64,000 bases of DNA, from positions 248,001-312,000 of the forward strand of contig NZ_JAEUAN010000004.1 in the NCBI RefSeq assembly GCF_019511445.1, written 5' to 3'. Within the stretch, counting starts at the first letter, position 1. Each line of letters opens with the position of its first letter. Positions 16,382 to 24,026 of this stretch are shown here, in pieces. The notes below the pieces were generated by a model. That model was not told the origin of the DNA, did not search any database, and saw only the letters and a list, made by a program, of their open reading frames with translations. The stretch is from Aliirhizobium wenxiniae (GTDB lineage: Bacteria; Pseudomonadota; Alphaproteobacteria; Rhizobiales; Rhizobiaceae). A program made the position numbers and the translations under genes.

Positions 16382-16956
16382 TGGAACGGGTCACGATCGC
16401 CGAGACGCCACGCCTGATCCTTGGCACATGGCTGCAAAGCGACCGCGACCTCTTTCGCGAAATCAATGCCGACCCCAAGGTGATGGAATTTTTTCCCTTC
16501 CGGCGAAGCCATGAGGAAGCCGACGCCTTCCTTGGCAAACTGAATGGGATGATGACCAGCGACGGGCTGGGATTTTACGCTGTGGTCCTCAAGGACACCG
16601 ATGAACCCATCGGGTTTTGCGGCCTCTCCCATCCGAACTTACCCGGCATATTTCCGAACGAGGCAATCGAGATCGGTTGGCGTCTGGCGACCCGTTTTTG
16701 GGGAAACGGCTATATCAACGAAGCGGCGGGAGCACTTTTGGACAAGGCATTCTCCCGCCCGGATATTGATGAAGTGGTCTCCTTCGCGGTGGCGGCCAAC
16801 CAACGTTCGACCAATGTAATGCAACGGCTTGGCATGCGGAGAGAACAGGATCGGGATTTCAACCACCCACGCGTTCCCGACACCCACCCACATCTGAAAC
16901 GGCATGTCGTCTATACCGTCTCGCGAGATGAATGGCAGGCCAATCGGCCTGCCTGA
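16378..16956 (+). CDS. GNAT-family N-acetyltransferase, RimJ/RimL-like
   Basis: A 192-residue acetyltransferase starting within the ATGA overlap with serB, so it is likely translationally coupled to it. It opens with the family pattern TPRLILGTWLQSD and has the middle strand GLGFYAVVLKDTDEPIGFCG. The acetyl-CoA region is IEIGWRLATRFWGNGYINEA followed by a helix, and further on AVAANQRSTNVMQRLGM. This is the RimJ/RimL subgroup, which acetylates protein N-termini or small molecules; the substrate is unknown. It is convergent with degP, with 5 bases between the stops. Confidence 0.88.
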   Translation: MMERVTIAETPRLILGTWLQSDRDLFREINADPKVMEFFPFRRSHEEADAFLGKLNGMMTSDGLGFYAVVLKDTDEPIGFCGLSHPNLPGIFPNEAIEIGWRLATRFWGNGYINEAAGALLDKAFSRPDIDEVVSFAVAANQRSTNVMQRLGMRREQDRDFNHPRVPDTHPHLKRHVVYTVSRDEWQANRPA

Positions 16957-16961
16957 CCTGA

Positions 16962-18605
16962 TCAGTCGAGAGGGATCGCAACGAAACGCAGGTTGCCGGC
17001 CTTGTCGGCAATCATGATGTGAGCGTTCCTGCGCCCTTCCGCCTTGAGTGCATCCATGCGACTGGTGACGTCGCTCGGCTGCTCGACGAAATCCTGCGCC
17101 ACCTCGACGATAACCTCGCCCGGCTTCACGCCCTTTTCGGCGGCAAGCGACCCTGCTGCGACCTCGGTCACCACCACGCCTTCGACGCTTTCCGCGATTT
17201 CAAAACTCTTGCGGCGCTCTTCGTCGAGTACGGCGATCGTCATGCCATAGGCCTGCACCGGCTCCTTGCTTTGCTCAGCGCTCTGATCACTGCCGTCGTC
17301 TGCTTCCGGCGAACCTTCAGCCTGCGGATCCTCGCTGTCGTCCTCTGCCGACTGGACGCTGTCTTCAAGCCGGCCCGGCGTCACCTTGACCGTCTGTTCC
17401 TTGCCGTCGCGAAGAATGACGACATCGACTTCCTTTCCGACCGGGCTTTCGGCAACGATGCGCGGCAGATCCCGCATCTCGTTGATCGGCTCGCCATCGA
17501 AGCTGACGATCACATCGCCGGCCTTGATCTCGCCATTCTTGATCGGCCCGTCATTGATGATGCCCGAAACGAGTGCGCCTCTCGCCCGGTCAAGCCCCAG
17601 GCTTTCGGAGACTTCATCGGTGACCGGCTGGATGCGCACACCGAGCCATCCACGCCTTGTCTCACCGAACTCGATAAGCTGGCGCACGACATTCTCGGCA
17701 ATCTCCGTCGGCACGGCGAAACCGATGCCGATCGAACCGCCCGAAGGCGAGATGATTGCGGTGTTGATGCCGATGACTTCGCCGCGCATGTTGAACAGCG
17801 GGCCGCCGGAATTACCCTTGTTGATGGCCGCATCCGTCTGGATGAAGTTGTCGTAAGGACCGGCGTTGATATTGCGGCCGCGCGCGGAAATGATCCCGAG
17901 CGTCACCGATCCGCCAAGCCCGAACGGGTTGCCGATCGCCATGACCCAGTCGCCGATCCGCATACGATGCGAATTTCCGAATGGAACCGCCTTCAACGGC
18001 GCCTTGGGTTCGACCTTCAGCACGGAAAGATCGGTCTTGGTATCTGTGCCGATCAAGGTCGCCTTCAGCTTTGAGCCATTCGGGAACACGACTTCGATAT
18101 CGTCGGCGCCTTCGATGACGTGGTTGTTCGTCACCACATATCCGGCCGGGTCGATGACGAAACCGGAGCCAAGCGAGGAAACCTTTTTATTGCCCTGCTG
18201 CCCGCCCTCACCATCGAAAAAGTCGTCGAAAAATTCCTGGAAAGGCGATCCTTCCTGGATTTGCGGCGGCTGCGGGCCGTTGCCTGTGCTCTTCACACTC
18301 TGCGAGGTGGAAATATTGACCACTGCATCGAGCAGGCCTTCGGAAAGATCGGCAATCGATGCCGGTCCGGCAGGCGTCATATTCGCGGGTGGAGAAGGCG
18401 GCGGATTGAAGGAGGTCGATGGCGGAGCCGGCGCAGGCAGCATTCCGCCCGGTGCGCTCGGCCGTTGCTGCGACGGCGCGGACGGAGCCTGGGTCTGGAC
18501 ATTGGGCTGCGTCTGCGCCCAGCCTGGCATCGGCGCGGCCGCGACAGCCAGCGCCATGCCTCCTGCGGCAAAGCGCTTCCAGGACGATAGAACCTGCTCA
18601 GCCAT
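16962..18605 (-). CDS. degP: Periplasmic serine protease DegP/HtrA (Do family)
   Basis: Periplasmic protease-chaperone of envelope stress. From the ATG at 18605 it is 547 residues; GAGGAGG lies 5 bases upstream, which decides the start against the ATG at 18641. A signal peptide covers residues 1-30 (GMALAVAAAPMPGWA), then a Pro/Gln-rich linker. The catalytic triad is His162 (TNNHVIEGAD), Asp192 (TKTDLSVLK) and Ser266 (NKGNSGGPLF). Two PDZ domains follow, separated by an acidic Glu/Asp/Ser-rich spacer. It lies downstream of hflC on the same strand, beyond a terminator, an order common in rhizobia. Confidence 0.95.
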   Translation of the reverse strand: MAEQVLSSWKRFAAGGMALAVAAAPMPGWAQTQPNVQTQAPSAPSQQRPSAPGGMLPAPAPPSTSFNPPPSPPANMTPAGPASIADLSEGLLDAVVNISTSQSVKSTGNGPQPPQIQEGSPFQEFFDDFFDGEGGQQGNKKVSSLGSGFVIDPAGYVVTNNHVIEGADDIEVVFPNGSKLKATLIGTDTKTDLSVLKVEPKAPLKAVPFGNSHRMRIGDWVMAIGNPFGLGGSVTLGIISARGRNINAGPYDNFIQTDAAINKGNSGGPLFNMRGEVIGINTAIISPSGGSIGIGFAVPTEIAENVVRQLIEFGETRRGWLGVRIQPVTDEVSESLGLDRARGALVSGIINDGPIKNGEIKAGDVIVSFDGEPINEMRDLPRIVAESPVGKEVDVVILRDGKEQTVKVTPGRLEDSVQSAEDDSEDPQAEGSPEADDGSDQSAEQSKEPVQAYGMTIAVLDEERRKSFEIAESVEGVVVTEVAAGSLAAEKGVKPGEVIVEVAQDFVEQPSDVTSRMDALKAEGRRNAHIMIADKAGNLRFVAIPLD

Positions 18606-18773
18606 CTGGCCTCCTCGCATTTTTTGACTTGTCTGCTTCATGCCCCAACAGAGGCTTGGTCGAACCGCCCATAGGAACGGCTGAATCGGGCAGAGTTTCG
18701 GCAAAGAATAGGTTGGATTGGCTTTGCGGGAAATTACCTTTTCGTGAGGCACGCAAATGCTGCACACAAAAAG

Positions 18774-18803
18774 CAGAAGGGGCGGCAAATGCCGCCCCTT
18801 CTG
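18774..18803 (-). terminator. Rho-independent terminator after hflC
   Basis: A perfect 13-bp stem, CAGAAGGGGCGGC with GCCGCCCCTTCTG, around a 4-base loop. On the minus strand it is followed by CTTTTTG. It lies directly after the hflC stop and separates hflKC from degP. Confidence 0.9.
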
Positions 18804-18810
18804 TGTTGGT

Positions 18811-19737
18811 TCAGTTTGCCGGAGCCGGAGCCGCAGCTCCTGCCCTTGGGGCGCTTACCCCATTCGGTGTTTCAAAGAACTTGAAGAAGTCCGAGTCCGG
18901 CGAAAGCACCATGGTCGTGTTGCTGTCACCGAGAGCCGAAACATAGGCCCGCATCGAGCGATAGAACTCGAAGAAGCTCGGATCGCGCTGGAACGCTTCC
19001 GCGAAGATCCGGTTACGCTCGGCATCGCCCTCACCGCGAAGGATTTCCGAATCCCTCTGCGCTTCCGAAACGAACTCGACAACCTGACGATCGGCGATAG
19101 CACGGCGACGCTGGCCGGCTTCGTTACCGCGAGCGCGGATCAATTCGGCCTCGGCCAGACGTTCTGCGCGCATGCGCTGGAAGGTCTGCTGCGAGACTTC
19201 CTGCGTCAGGTCGGTACGGCGAATACGAACGTCGCGGATCGTGAGACCAAGGCTTTCGGCCGCACTGTTCAGGTCAGCCCGAACTTCCTGCATCATCGAG
19301 ACGCGTTCGTCAGAAAGCGCCGCGCTGAAATTGCGCAGACCGTAGACCCGGCGCAAGGCAGCGTCGAGACGCGTGCTGAGACGGGACTCTGCCGATTCCC
19401 GGTCACCCGAGACCGTTTCGCGGAAGCGACGCGGATCCGAGATCGCATAGACCACGAAAGCATCGACTTCATAGAACGCACCGCCACGAACCTGAACACG
19501 GATATTGTCCAGATCGAAGCGCAAGGAGCGGTCTTCGACATATTGAACGCGATCGGCATCCATGAAGGCGAACGGCAGCTTGAAATAGAGCCCCGGTTCC
19601 TGCTTCACGTCCTGGATTTCACCGAAGCGGACGACGATGGCCTGTTCGCGCTCATTGACCACGAATACCGACGAGTAGACGAGGAAAAGGATAACGGCGA
19701 GGCCGACGAGAATGGCTGGCAGTCGGTTGGAATTCAT
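18811..19737 (-). CDS. hflC: FtsH protease modulator HflC
   Basis: SPFH/band 7 membrane protein that assembles with HflK into a large cage around the FtsH protease. It has 308 residues with one N-terminal membrane segment (LPAILVGLAVILFLVYSSVFV), the SPFH domain start VNEREQAIVVRFGE and a coiled region rich in Arg/Glu/Ala (RMRAERLAEAELIRARGNEA). Its start overlaps the hflK stop by 4 bases. A terminator follows. Confidence 0.95.
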   Translation of the reverse strand: MNSNRLPAILVGLAVILFLVYSSVFVVNEREQAIVVRFGEIQDVKQEPGLYFKLPFAFMDADRVQYVEDRSLRFDLDNIRVQVRGGAFYEVDAFVVYAISDPRRFRETVSGDRESAESRLSTRLDAALRRVYGLRNFSAALSDERVSMMQEVRADLNSAAESLGLTIRDVRIRRTDLTQEVSQQTFQRMRAERLAEAELIRARGNEAGQRRRAIADRQVVEFVSEAQRDSEILRGEGDAERNRIFAEAFQRDPSFFEFYRSMRAYVSALGDSNTTMVLSPDSDFFKFFETPNGVSAPRAGAAAPAPAN

Positions 19738-20849
19738 CGGCTGCCTCCCTGCTGCGTGGCCGGATTGCGGAGCATCTCGTTGAGCGGAAGATATGGAACT
19801 GCGCCCTGCTGCTGACCATCCATGATGATCTTGTTGGACGACTTCAGGACCGCTTCCATGGTCTCAAGGAAGATACGGCGGCGGGTTACGTCCGGCGCAT
19901 TCGCATATTCGTTGTAGATGGAGACGAAGCGCTGGGCTTCACCCTGTGCCTCGTTGACGACACGATCCTTGTAGGCCGCAGCCTCTTCCCGAACCTGAGC
20001 CGCCTGACCGCGGGCCTGACCAAGCTTCTGGTTGGCATACTGGTTGGCTTCTTCGACGAAACGGTCTTCGTCCTGCTCGGCGCGCTGCACTTCTTCGAAC
20101 GCGTCGGCCACTTCACGCGGCGGTGCCGCATCTTCGATCGGCACGGCGTTGATTGCGATACCAGAACCATAGGTATCCATCGTGCCCTGGATGATGTTGC
20201 GAACCTCGGTCGAGATCTCTTCGCGGTTATCGCGGAAGATGTCTTGCGCCGGGCGACGTCCGACAACTTCGCGCATGGCGCTTTCAGCCACCTGCTGCAG
20301 CGTTGCTGCCGGCGTTTCGAGGTTGAACAGATACGCCTTCGGATCGGTGACGGTGAACAGAACAGAGAACTGAACATTGACGATGTTCTGGTCGCCGGTC
20401 AGCATCCAGCCGACATTCGAATTTGATCCGCGAGGAGCGCCGATATTCTGCTGCTGCTCGGTAACCTTGACGATCTCAACGGTTTCCAGCGGCCAGAAAT
20501 GATAATGCAGGCCCGGCATGGAAACTTCTTCCTTGGGCTTGCCGAACCGGAGTTCCACGCCGCGTTCATCCGGCTGCACCGTATAAATCGACTGGAAGAC
20601 CAGGAAAGCTGCAACGACGAGCAGCAAGATAATCATCGCACCAGCATTGAAGCCGCCGGGTACGATACCCTTCAGCCGATCCTGACTGCGCCTTATGATG
20701 TCCTCGATATCGGGCGGGCCACCATTGCCACCGCCGCCGTTACCGCGCGGACGGTTTGGTCCCTGTCCCCATGGACCTTGATTGTTGCCGCCACCGCCGC
20801 CGCCGCCCCATGGGCCGCCGCCGCCATTCTGATTGCTCCAGGGCATCAA
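19734..20849 (-). CDS. hflK: FtsH protease modulator HflK
   Basis: Partner of HflC, 371 residues. The first 45 residues are nearly all Gly, Asn, Pro and Trp, as in HflK of many proteobacteria. A membrane segment follows at about residues 70-90 (GAMIILLLVVAAFLVFQSIY), then the SPFH domain (VQPDERGVELRFGKP). The C-terminal coiled region is rich in Ala/Glu/Gln. It is followed by hflC with a 4-base overlap and preceded by folA, 138 bases upstream on the same strand. Confidence 0.95.
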   Translation of the reverse strand: MMPWSNQNGGGGPWGGGGGGGNNQGPWGQGPNRPRGNGGGGNGGPPDIEDIIRRSQDRLKGIVPGGFNAGAMIILLLVVAAFLVFQSIYTVQPDERGVELRFGKPKEEVSMPGLHYHFWPLETVEIVKVTEQQQNIGAPRGSNSNVGWMLTGDQNIVNVQFSVLFTVTDPKAYLFNLETPAATLQQVAESAMREVVGRRPAQDIFRDNREEISTEVRNIIQGTMDTYGSGIAINAVPIEDAAPPREVADAFEEVQRAEQDEDRFVEEANQYANQKLGQARGQAAQVREEAAAYKDRVVNEAQGEAQRFVSIYNEYANAPDVTRRRIFLETMEAVLKSSNKIIMDGQQQGAVPYLPLNEMLRNPATQQGGSR

Positions 20850-20987
20850 AACCTCTTTGTAAGTGTCTCCCTTCCCTCGCGCCGCAACTCTTCGAAGAGC
20901 AGCGAGGGTTCCCGCCCGTTATAGGTATCAGAAGCCCAGCTTTCAACGCGACTTCAATAACTTCCAAGTCAACGGTAACGAAATGTT

Positions 20988-21518
20988 TCAGTTTGCCGCA
21001 ATTTTTCGGCGGTAAATGGCAAAGCGGGTAGGATAATTGTCTTTCTCACCGGCCGGAACCGCTTCCTCGGACACTTTTTCGAAGATCTCGGAATCGATAT
21101 CCGGAAAGACCGTGTCGCCGTCCGGAATGTCGGCTTCGACATGAGTGATGTAGAGCACATCCGCGACATCGATCGCCTGCCGGTAGATTTGACCTCCTCC
21201 GAGGATACCGATTTCGTCGGCACCAATATCCAGTGCAATCGCCCGAGCCTTGTCGATCGCCTCATGCAACGATCCAGCGATCTGTACGCCCTCGATTTGC
21301 CGCGTCATATCTCGCGTCACCACCACATGGGGGCGGCCTGGCAACGGCTTGCCGCCATAGGAATCGAGCGTCTTGCGGCCGACGATCATCGGTTTGCCCA
21401 ATGTCATGGCCTTGAAGCGCTTGAGATCGGTCGAAAGCTTCCATGGCATATCGCCATCCCGGCCAATCACACCGTTGCGGGAAACGGCAACAACTATGGC
21501 AAGCGGAACCCGCGCCAT
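20988..21518 (-). CDS. folA: Dihydrofolate reductase
   Basis: NADPH-dependent reduction of dihydrofolate to tetrahydrofolate, regenerating the cofactor consumed by ThyA. It has 176 residues. The active-site start is IVVAVSRNGVIGRDGDMPWKL, the NADPH-binding part is MIVGRKTLDSYGGKPLPGRP, and the later stretch is IGILGGGQIYRQAI. Its ATG overlaps the thyA stop by one base (TGATG), so the two are translationally coupled. Confidence 0.96.
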   Translation of the reverse strand: MARVPLAIVVAVSRNGVIGRDGDMPWKLSTDLKRFKAMTLGKPMIVGRKTLDSYGGKPLPGRPHVVVTRDMTRQIEGVQIAGSLHEAIDKARAIALDIGADEIGILGGGQIYRQAIDVADVLYITHVEADIPDGDTVFPDIDSEIFEKVSEEAVPAGEKDNYPTRFAIYRRKIAAN

Positions 21519-22312
21519 CAGACTGCCACCGCCGCCTTGATATGCGCGTCAGCGACATAGTTCTCCAGTTCGAAATCCTCGAACGTGAAGCCGAATATAT
21601 CCCTGACCTCTGGATTGATCTTCATCGTTGGCAAAGGCTTGGGATCGCGCGTCATCTGCAGCCGCGCCTGTTCCATATGATTGGCGTAGATATGCGCGTC
21701 ACCGAATGTGTGGACGAATTCGCCCGGCTTCAGCCCCACCACCTGAGCCACCATCATGGTCAGCAGCGCGTAGGACGCGATATTGAAGGGCACGCCGAGA
21801 AAAATATCTGCAGAACGCTGATAAAGCTGGCAGGACAGCTTTCCGTCAGCGACGTAGAACTGAAACAGGCAGTGGCACGGCGGCAGCGCCATGTCATCCA
21901 CCTGCGCGGGGTTCCAGGCGGAAACGATATGACGGCGGGAATTGGGATTGGTCTTCAACCCCTCGATCAGCTGCGCGATCTGGTCCACATGGCCGCCATC
22001 CGGCTTTGGCCAGGAGCGCCACTGATAGCCATAGACCGGACCGAGATCGCCGTTCTCGTCGGCCCACTCGTCCCAGATACGGACGCCGTTTTCCTTCAGA
22101 TAGGCAATATTGGTGTCGCCCTGCAGGAACCAGAGAAGTTCGTGGATGATCGACTTCAGGTGCAGTTTCTTCGTCGTCAGCACCGGAAAGCCCTCCGACA
22201 GATCGAAACGCATCTGATATCCGAAAACGGAACGCGTGCCGGTGCCGGTGCGATCACCACGGTCGCTGCCGGTTTCCATGACATGCCGGAGAAGGTCGAG
22301 ATACTGTTTCAT
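21518..22312 (-). CDS. thyA: Thymidylate synthase
   Basis: Methylates dUMP to dTMP using methylene-tetrahydrofolate. It has 264 residues, the standard length, from the ATG at 22312; an in-frame start 45 bases upstream is less likely. Family motifs are [19 protein letters not shown], the catalytic cysteine in [31 protein letters not shown], and [11 protein letters not shown]. It heads the minus-strand run thyA-folA-hflK-hflC. Confidence 0.97.
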   Translation of the reverse strand: MKQYLDLLRHVMETGSDRGDRTGTGTRSVFGYQMRFDLSEGFPVLTTKKLHLKSIIHELLWFLQGDTNIAYLKENGVRIWDEWADENGDLGPVYGYQWRSWPKPDGGHVDQIAQLIEGLKTNPNSRRHIVSAWNPAQVDDMALPPCHCLFQFYVADGKLSCQLYQRSADIFLGVPFNIASYALLTMMVAQVVGLKPGEFVHTFGDAHIYANHMEQARLQMTRDPKPLPTMKINPEVRDIFGFTFEDFELENYVADAHIKAAVAV

Positions 22313-22474
22313 GGGTGCTACCGCCGATTCCTGAATTTCGGACTTACATAATAGCATGCCGACCGGACACCAATCACCTCCCGGTGACGCATTGCGGCTT
22401 TTCCCGGCTTTTCACGATCGTCACACCAATATGACAAGCCCCCTTTTCAATGGGCTCACAAACACCTATATCAG

Positions 22475-22805
22475 CGGTGCCGGACTTCGGTCCGGATATG
22501 GCGATAAACGGTCGGTGTAATAAACCTATTGGACCCGGGGGCGGTACCCGGCGCCTCCACCACAAATTGGCCTCTGACGGCCACTTTATGATGGGGGCGA
22601 AATAGGATCGACAAGGGCGTAAAGATCGAACTTTTGCTCGGCATGATACCGCCGTTATCGGGTCACAAGTGTAGTTGCAAATGACAACAACGCTAAGGAA
22701 TACGCTCTCGCTGCCTAATGGCGGTGCGGGAATTCCGCTCTAAGTCCTTACGGTTAGCCCCGTAAGGCGGGGTCCGAAGGCACCTGGCAACAGAAGCCTT
22801 CACCT
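22475..22805 (+). ncRNA. ssrA: tmRNA, two-piece (circularly permuted) alphaproteobacterial type
   Basis: The acceptor piece comes first and ends CGCCTCC-A-CCA at 22562. After a spacer of about 30 bases the coding piece begins at 22593 with GGGGGCGAAATAGG. The two pieces re-pair as the tRNA-like acceptor stem (GGGGGCG with CGCCTCC, one G-U pair). The coding piece carries a tag reading frame and then a strong 8-bp hairpin CCTTACGG/CCGTAAGG (22746-22753 with 22760-22767). A CTATAT -10-like box is at 22466-22471, and a UUCG-capped hairpin (22480-22495) is near the 5' end. The outer ends are estimates. tmRNA with SmpB rescues stalled ribosomes. Confidence 0.94.
22677..22718 (+). other. tmRNA proteolysis-tag reading frame
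   Basis: The frame from the resume codon GCA reads ANDNNAKEYALAA and then TAA. The N-terminal AND(N) and the C-terminal ALAA are the SspB- and ClpX-recognition parts of alphaproteobacterial tags. The gene for the SspB adaptor begins about 210 bases downstream. Confidence 0.95.
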
Positions 22806-22924
22806 TCCCTTTCTCATGGAATACAATCATAGAACTGACTCGACGGATCGGCACTTCCACCCGTTGAAATGGCATGGCATAACGCGTCTTACTAAAAGAC
22901 GTTAAAAGGGAAAGACAGGACCGC

Positions 22925-23428
22925 ATGGCTCAGGATCATATCCGTTACGATATTCTGGCACAGGATGCGTTGCGTGGCGTCATTCGCAAGGTTCTGACAG
23001 AGGTTGCGGCCACGGGCCGCCTGCCCGGCGACCACCATTTCTTCATCACCTTCCTGACGGGTGCTCCCGGTGTGCGCATCTCGCAGCACCTGAAGGCGAA
23101 GTACAACGAGCAGATGACGATCGTCGTGCAGCACCAGTTCTGGGATCTGAAGATTACCGATACCCAGTTCGAGATCGGCTTGTCCTTCTCGGATACGCCC
23201 GAACGGCTGGTCATTCCCTTCAACGCCATTCGCGGCTTCTATGACCCTTCCGTGAATTTCGAACTGGAATTCGAGGTTCCGCTGACCGAGGAAGAAGAAT
23301 CCTCCGCGGAAATCACAGCGATCCCGGTCGAGGCCGTTGCAAAACCCTCCGAACCCGCGAAGGACACGGGTGAAGAAAAGAAGGAGGGGTCGGTCGTATC
23401 GCTCGATTCCTTCAGAAAGAAACAGTAG
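22925..23428 (+). CDS. sspB: SspB-alpha, ClpXP adaptor for tmRNA-tagged proteins
   Basis: A 167-residue protein of the alphaproteobacterial SspB family. The N-terminal substrate-binding fold shows YDILAQDALRGVIRKVLTEV, FITFLTGAPGVRISQHLK and RLVIPFNAIRGFYDPSVNF. The C-terminal third is a charged flexible linker ending in VVSLDSFRKKQ, the expected ClpX-docking tail. It tethers ssrA-tagged substrates to ClpX. Its position right after the tmRNA gene links tag and adaptor in one locus. The ATG follows AGGGAAAGACAGGACCGC. A DUF4169 gene begins 26 bases downstream. Confidence 0.92.
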   Translation: MAQDHIRYDILAQDALRGVIRKVLTEVAATGRLPGDHHFFITFLTGAPGVRISQHLKAKYNEQMTIVVQHQFWDLKITDTQFEIGLSFSDTPERLVIPFNAIRGFYDPSVNFELEFEVPLTEEEESSAEITAIPVEAVAKPSEPAKDTGEEKKEGSVVSLDSFRKKQ

Positions 23429-23454
23429 GCGCCAGATCGGCGGAGGACCGTTCC

Positions 23455-23649
23455 ATGGGTGACGTCGTCAATCTCCGGCAGTTCAAGAAGGCCAAGGCGC
23501 GCTCGGAAAAAGAAAAGAGTGCGGAACAGAACCGCCTCAGCCATGGCCGCACCAAGGCTGAGAAGTCGCTGACGAGCGCGATCAATGAAAAAGCTGAGAC
23601 AGCTCTAAATCAGGGAAAGCTGGAAAAGCCCCGAAAAGAGCCAGACTAA
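23455..23649 (+). CDS. DUF4169 family small basic protein
   Basis: A 64-residue protein matching the short DUF4169 pattern: MGDVVNLRQFKKAKARSEKE followed by NRLSHGRTKAEK. It is highly charged, probably a single long helix, and has no membrane segment. Function is unknown. It lies between sspB and a ribbon-helix-helix gene on the same strand, so it is probably co-transcribed with sspB. The start follows GGCGGAGGACCGTTCC, a good ribosome binding site. Confidence 0.85.
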   Translation: MGDVVNLRQFKKAKARSEKEKSAEQNRLSHGRTKAEKSLTSAINEKAETALNQGKLEKPRKEPD

Positions 23650-23732
23650 GTGGACATTAAGAGCCTGTTAGCTGTGCCTATTTGGGTCGCTTGACGCGCA
23701 CCGTTCTGCCAAATTTATAGGGGCCTCTGGTC

Positions 23733-24023
23733 ATGACGATCACGGAGCCACTCTTGATTCACAAGCATTCCGCGACCCTGCACGGGCACCGAACGAGTTT
23801 TTCCCTTGAGGATGAATTCTGGTGCGAGTTGAAGGCGATCGCCAAGGAACGAGGCATGAGCCTCGCAGGCCTCATCACCGAAATCGACGACCAGCGCGGC
23901 GGTCTCGGCAACCTTTCCTCCTCACTGCGCCTTTACGTCCTGCGGTATCTGAAGGGGACCACTCCCGAAACCGGCAACGACATGCCGGGCGATGTGGAGC
24001 ATATAGCGAAAGCACGCGCTTAG
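23733..24023 (+). CDS. Ribbon-helix-helix domain protein
   Basis: A 96-residue protein with a ribbon-helix-helix fold of the PF13467 type: GHRTSFSLEDEFWCELKAIA then ERGMSLAGLITEID, and the C-terminal SLRLYVLRYLKG. Such proteins are usually small DNA-binding dimers, although this subfamily has no defined target. It follows the DUF4169 gene by 83 bases and is convergent with the large AsmA gene, with only 3 bases between stops. Confidence 0.82.
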   Translation: MTITEPLLIHKHSATLHGHRTSFSLEDEFWCELKAIAKERGMSLAGLITEIDDQRGGLGNLSSSLRLYVLRYLKGTTPETGNDMPGDVEHIAKARA

Positions 24024-24026
24024 TTT

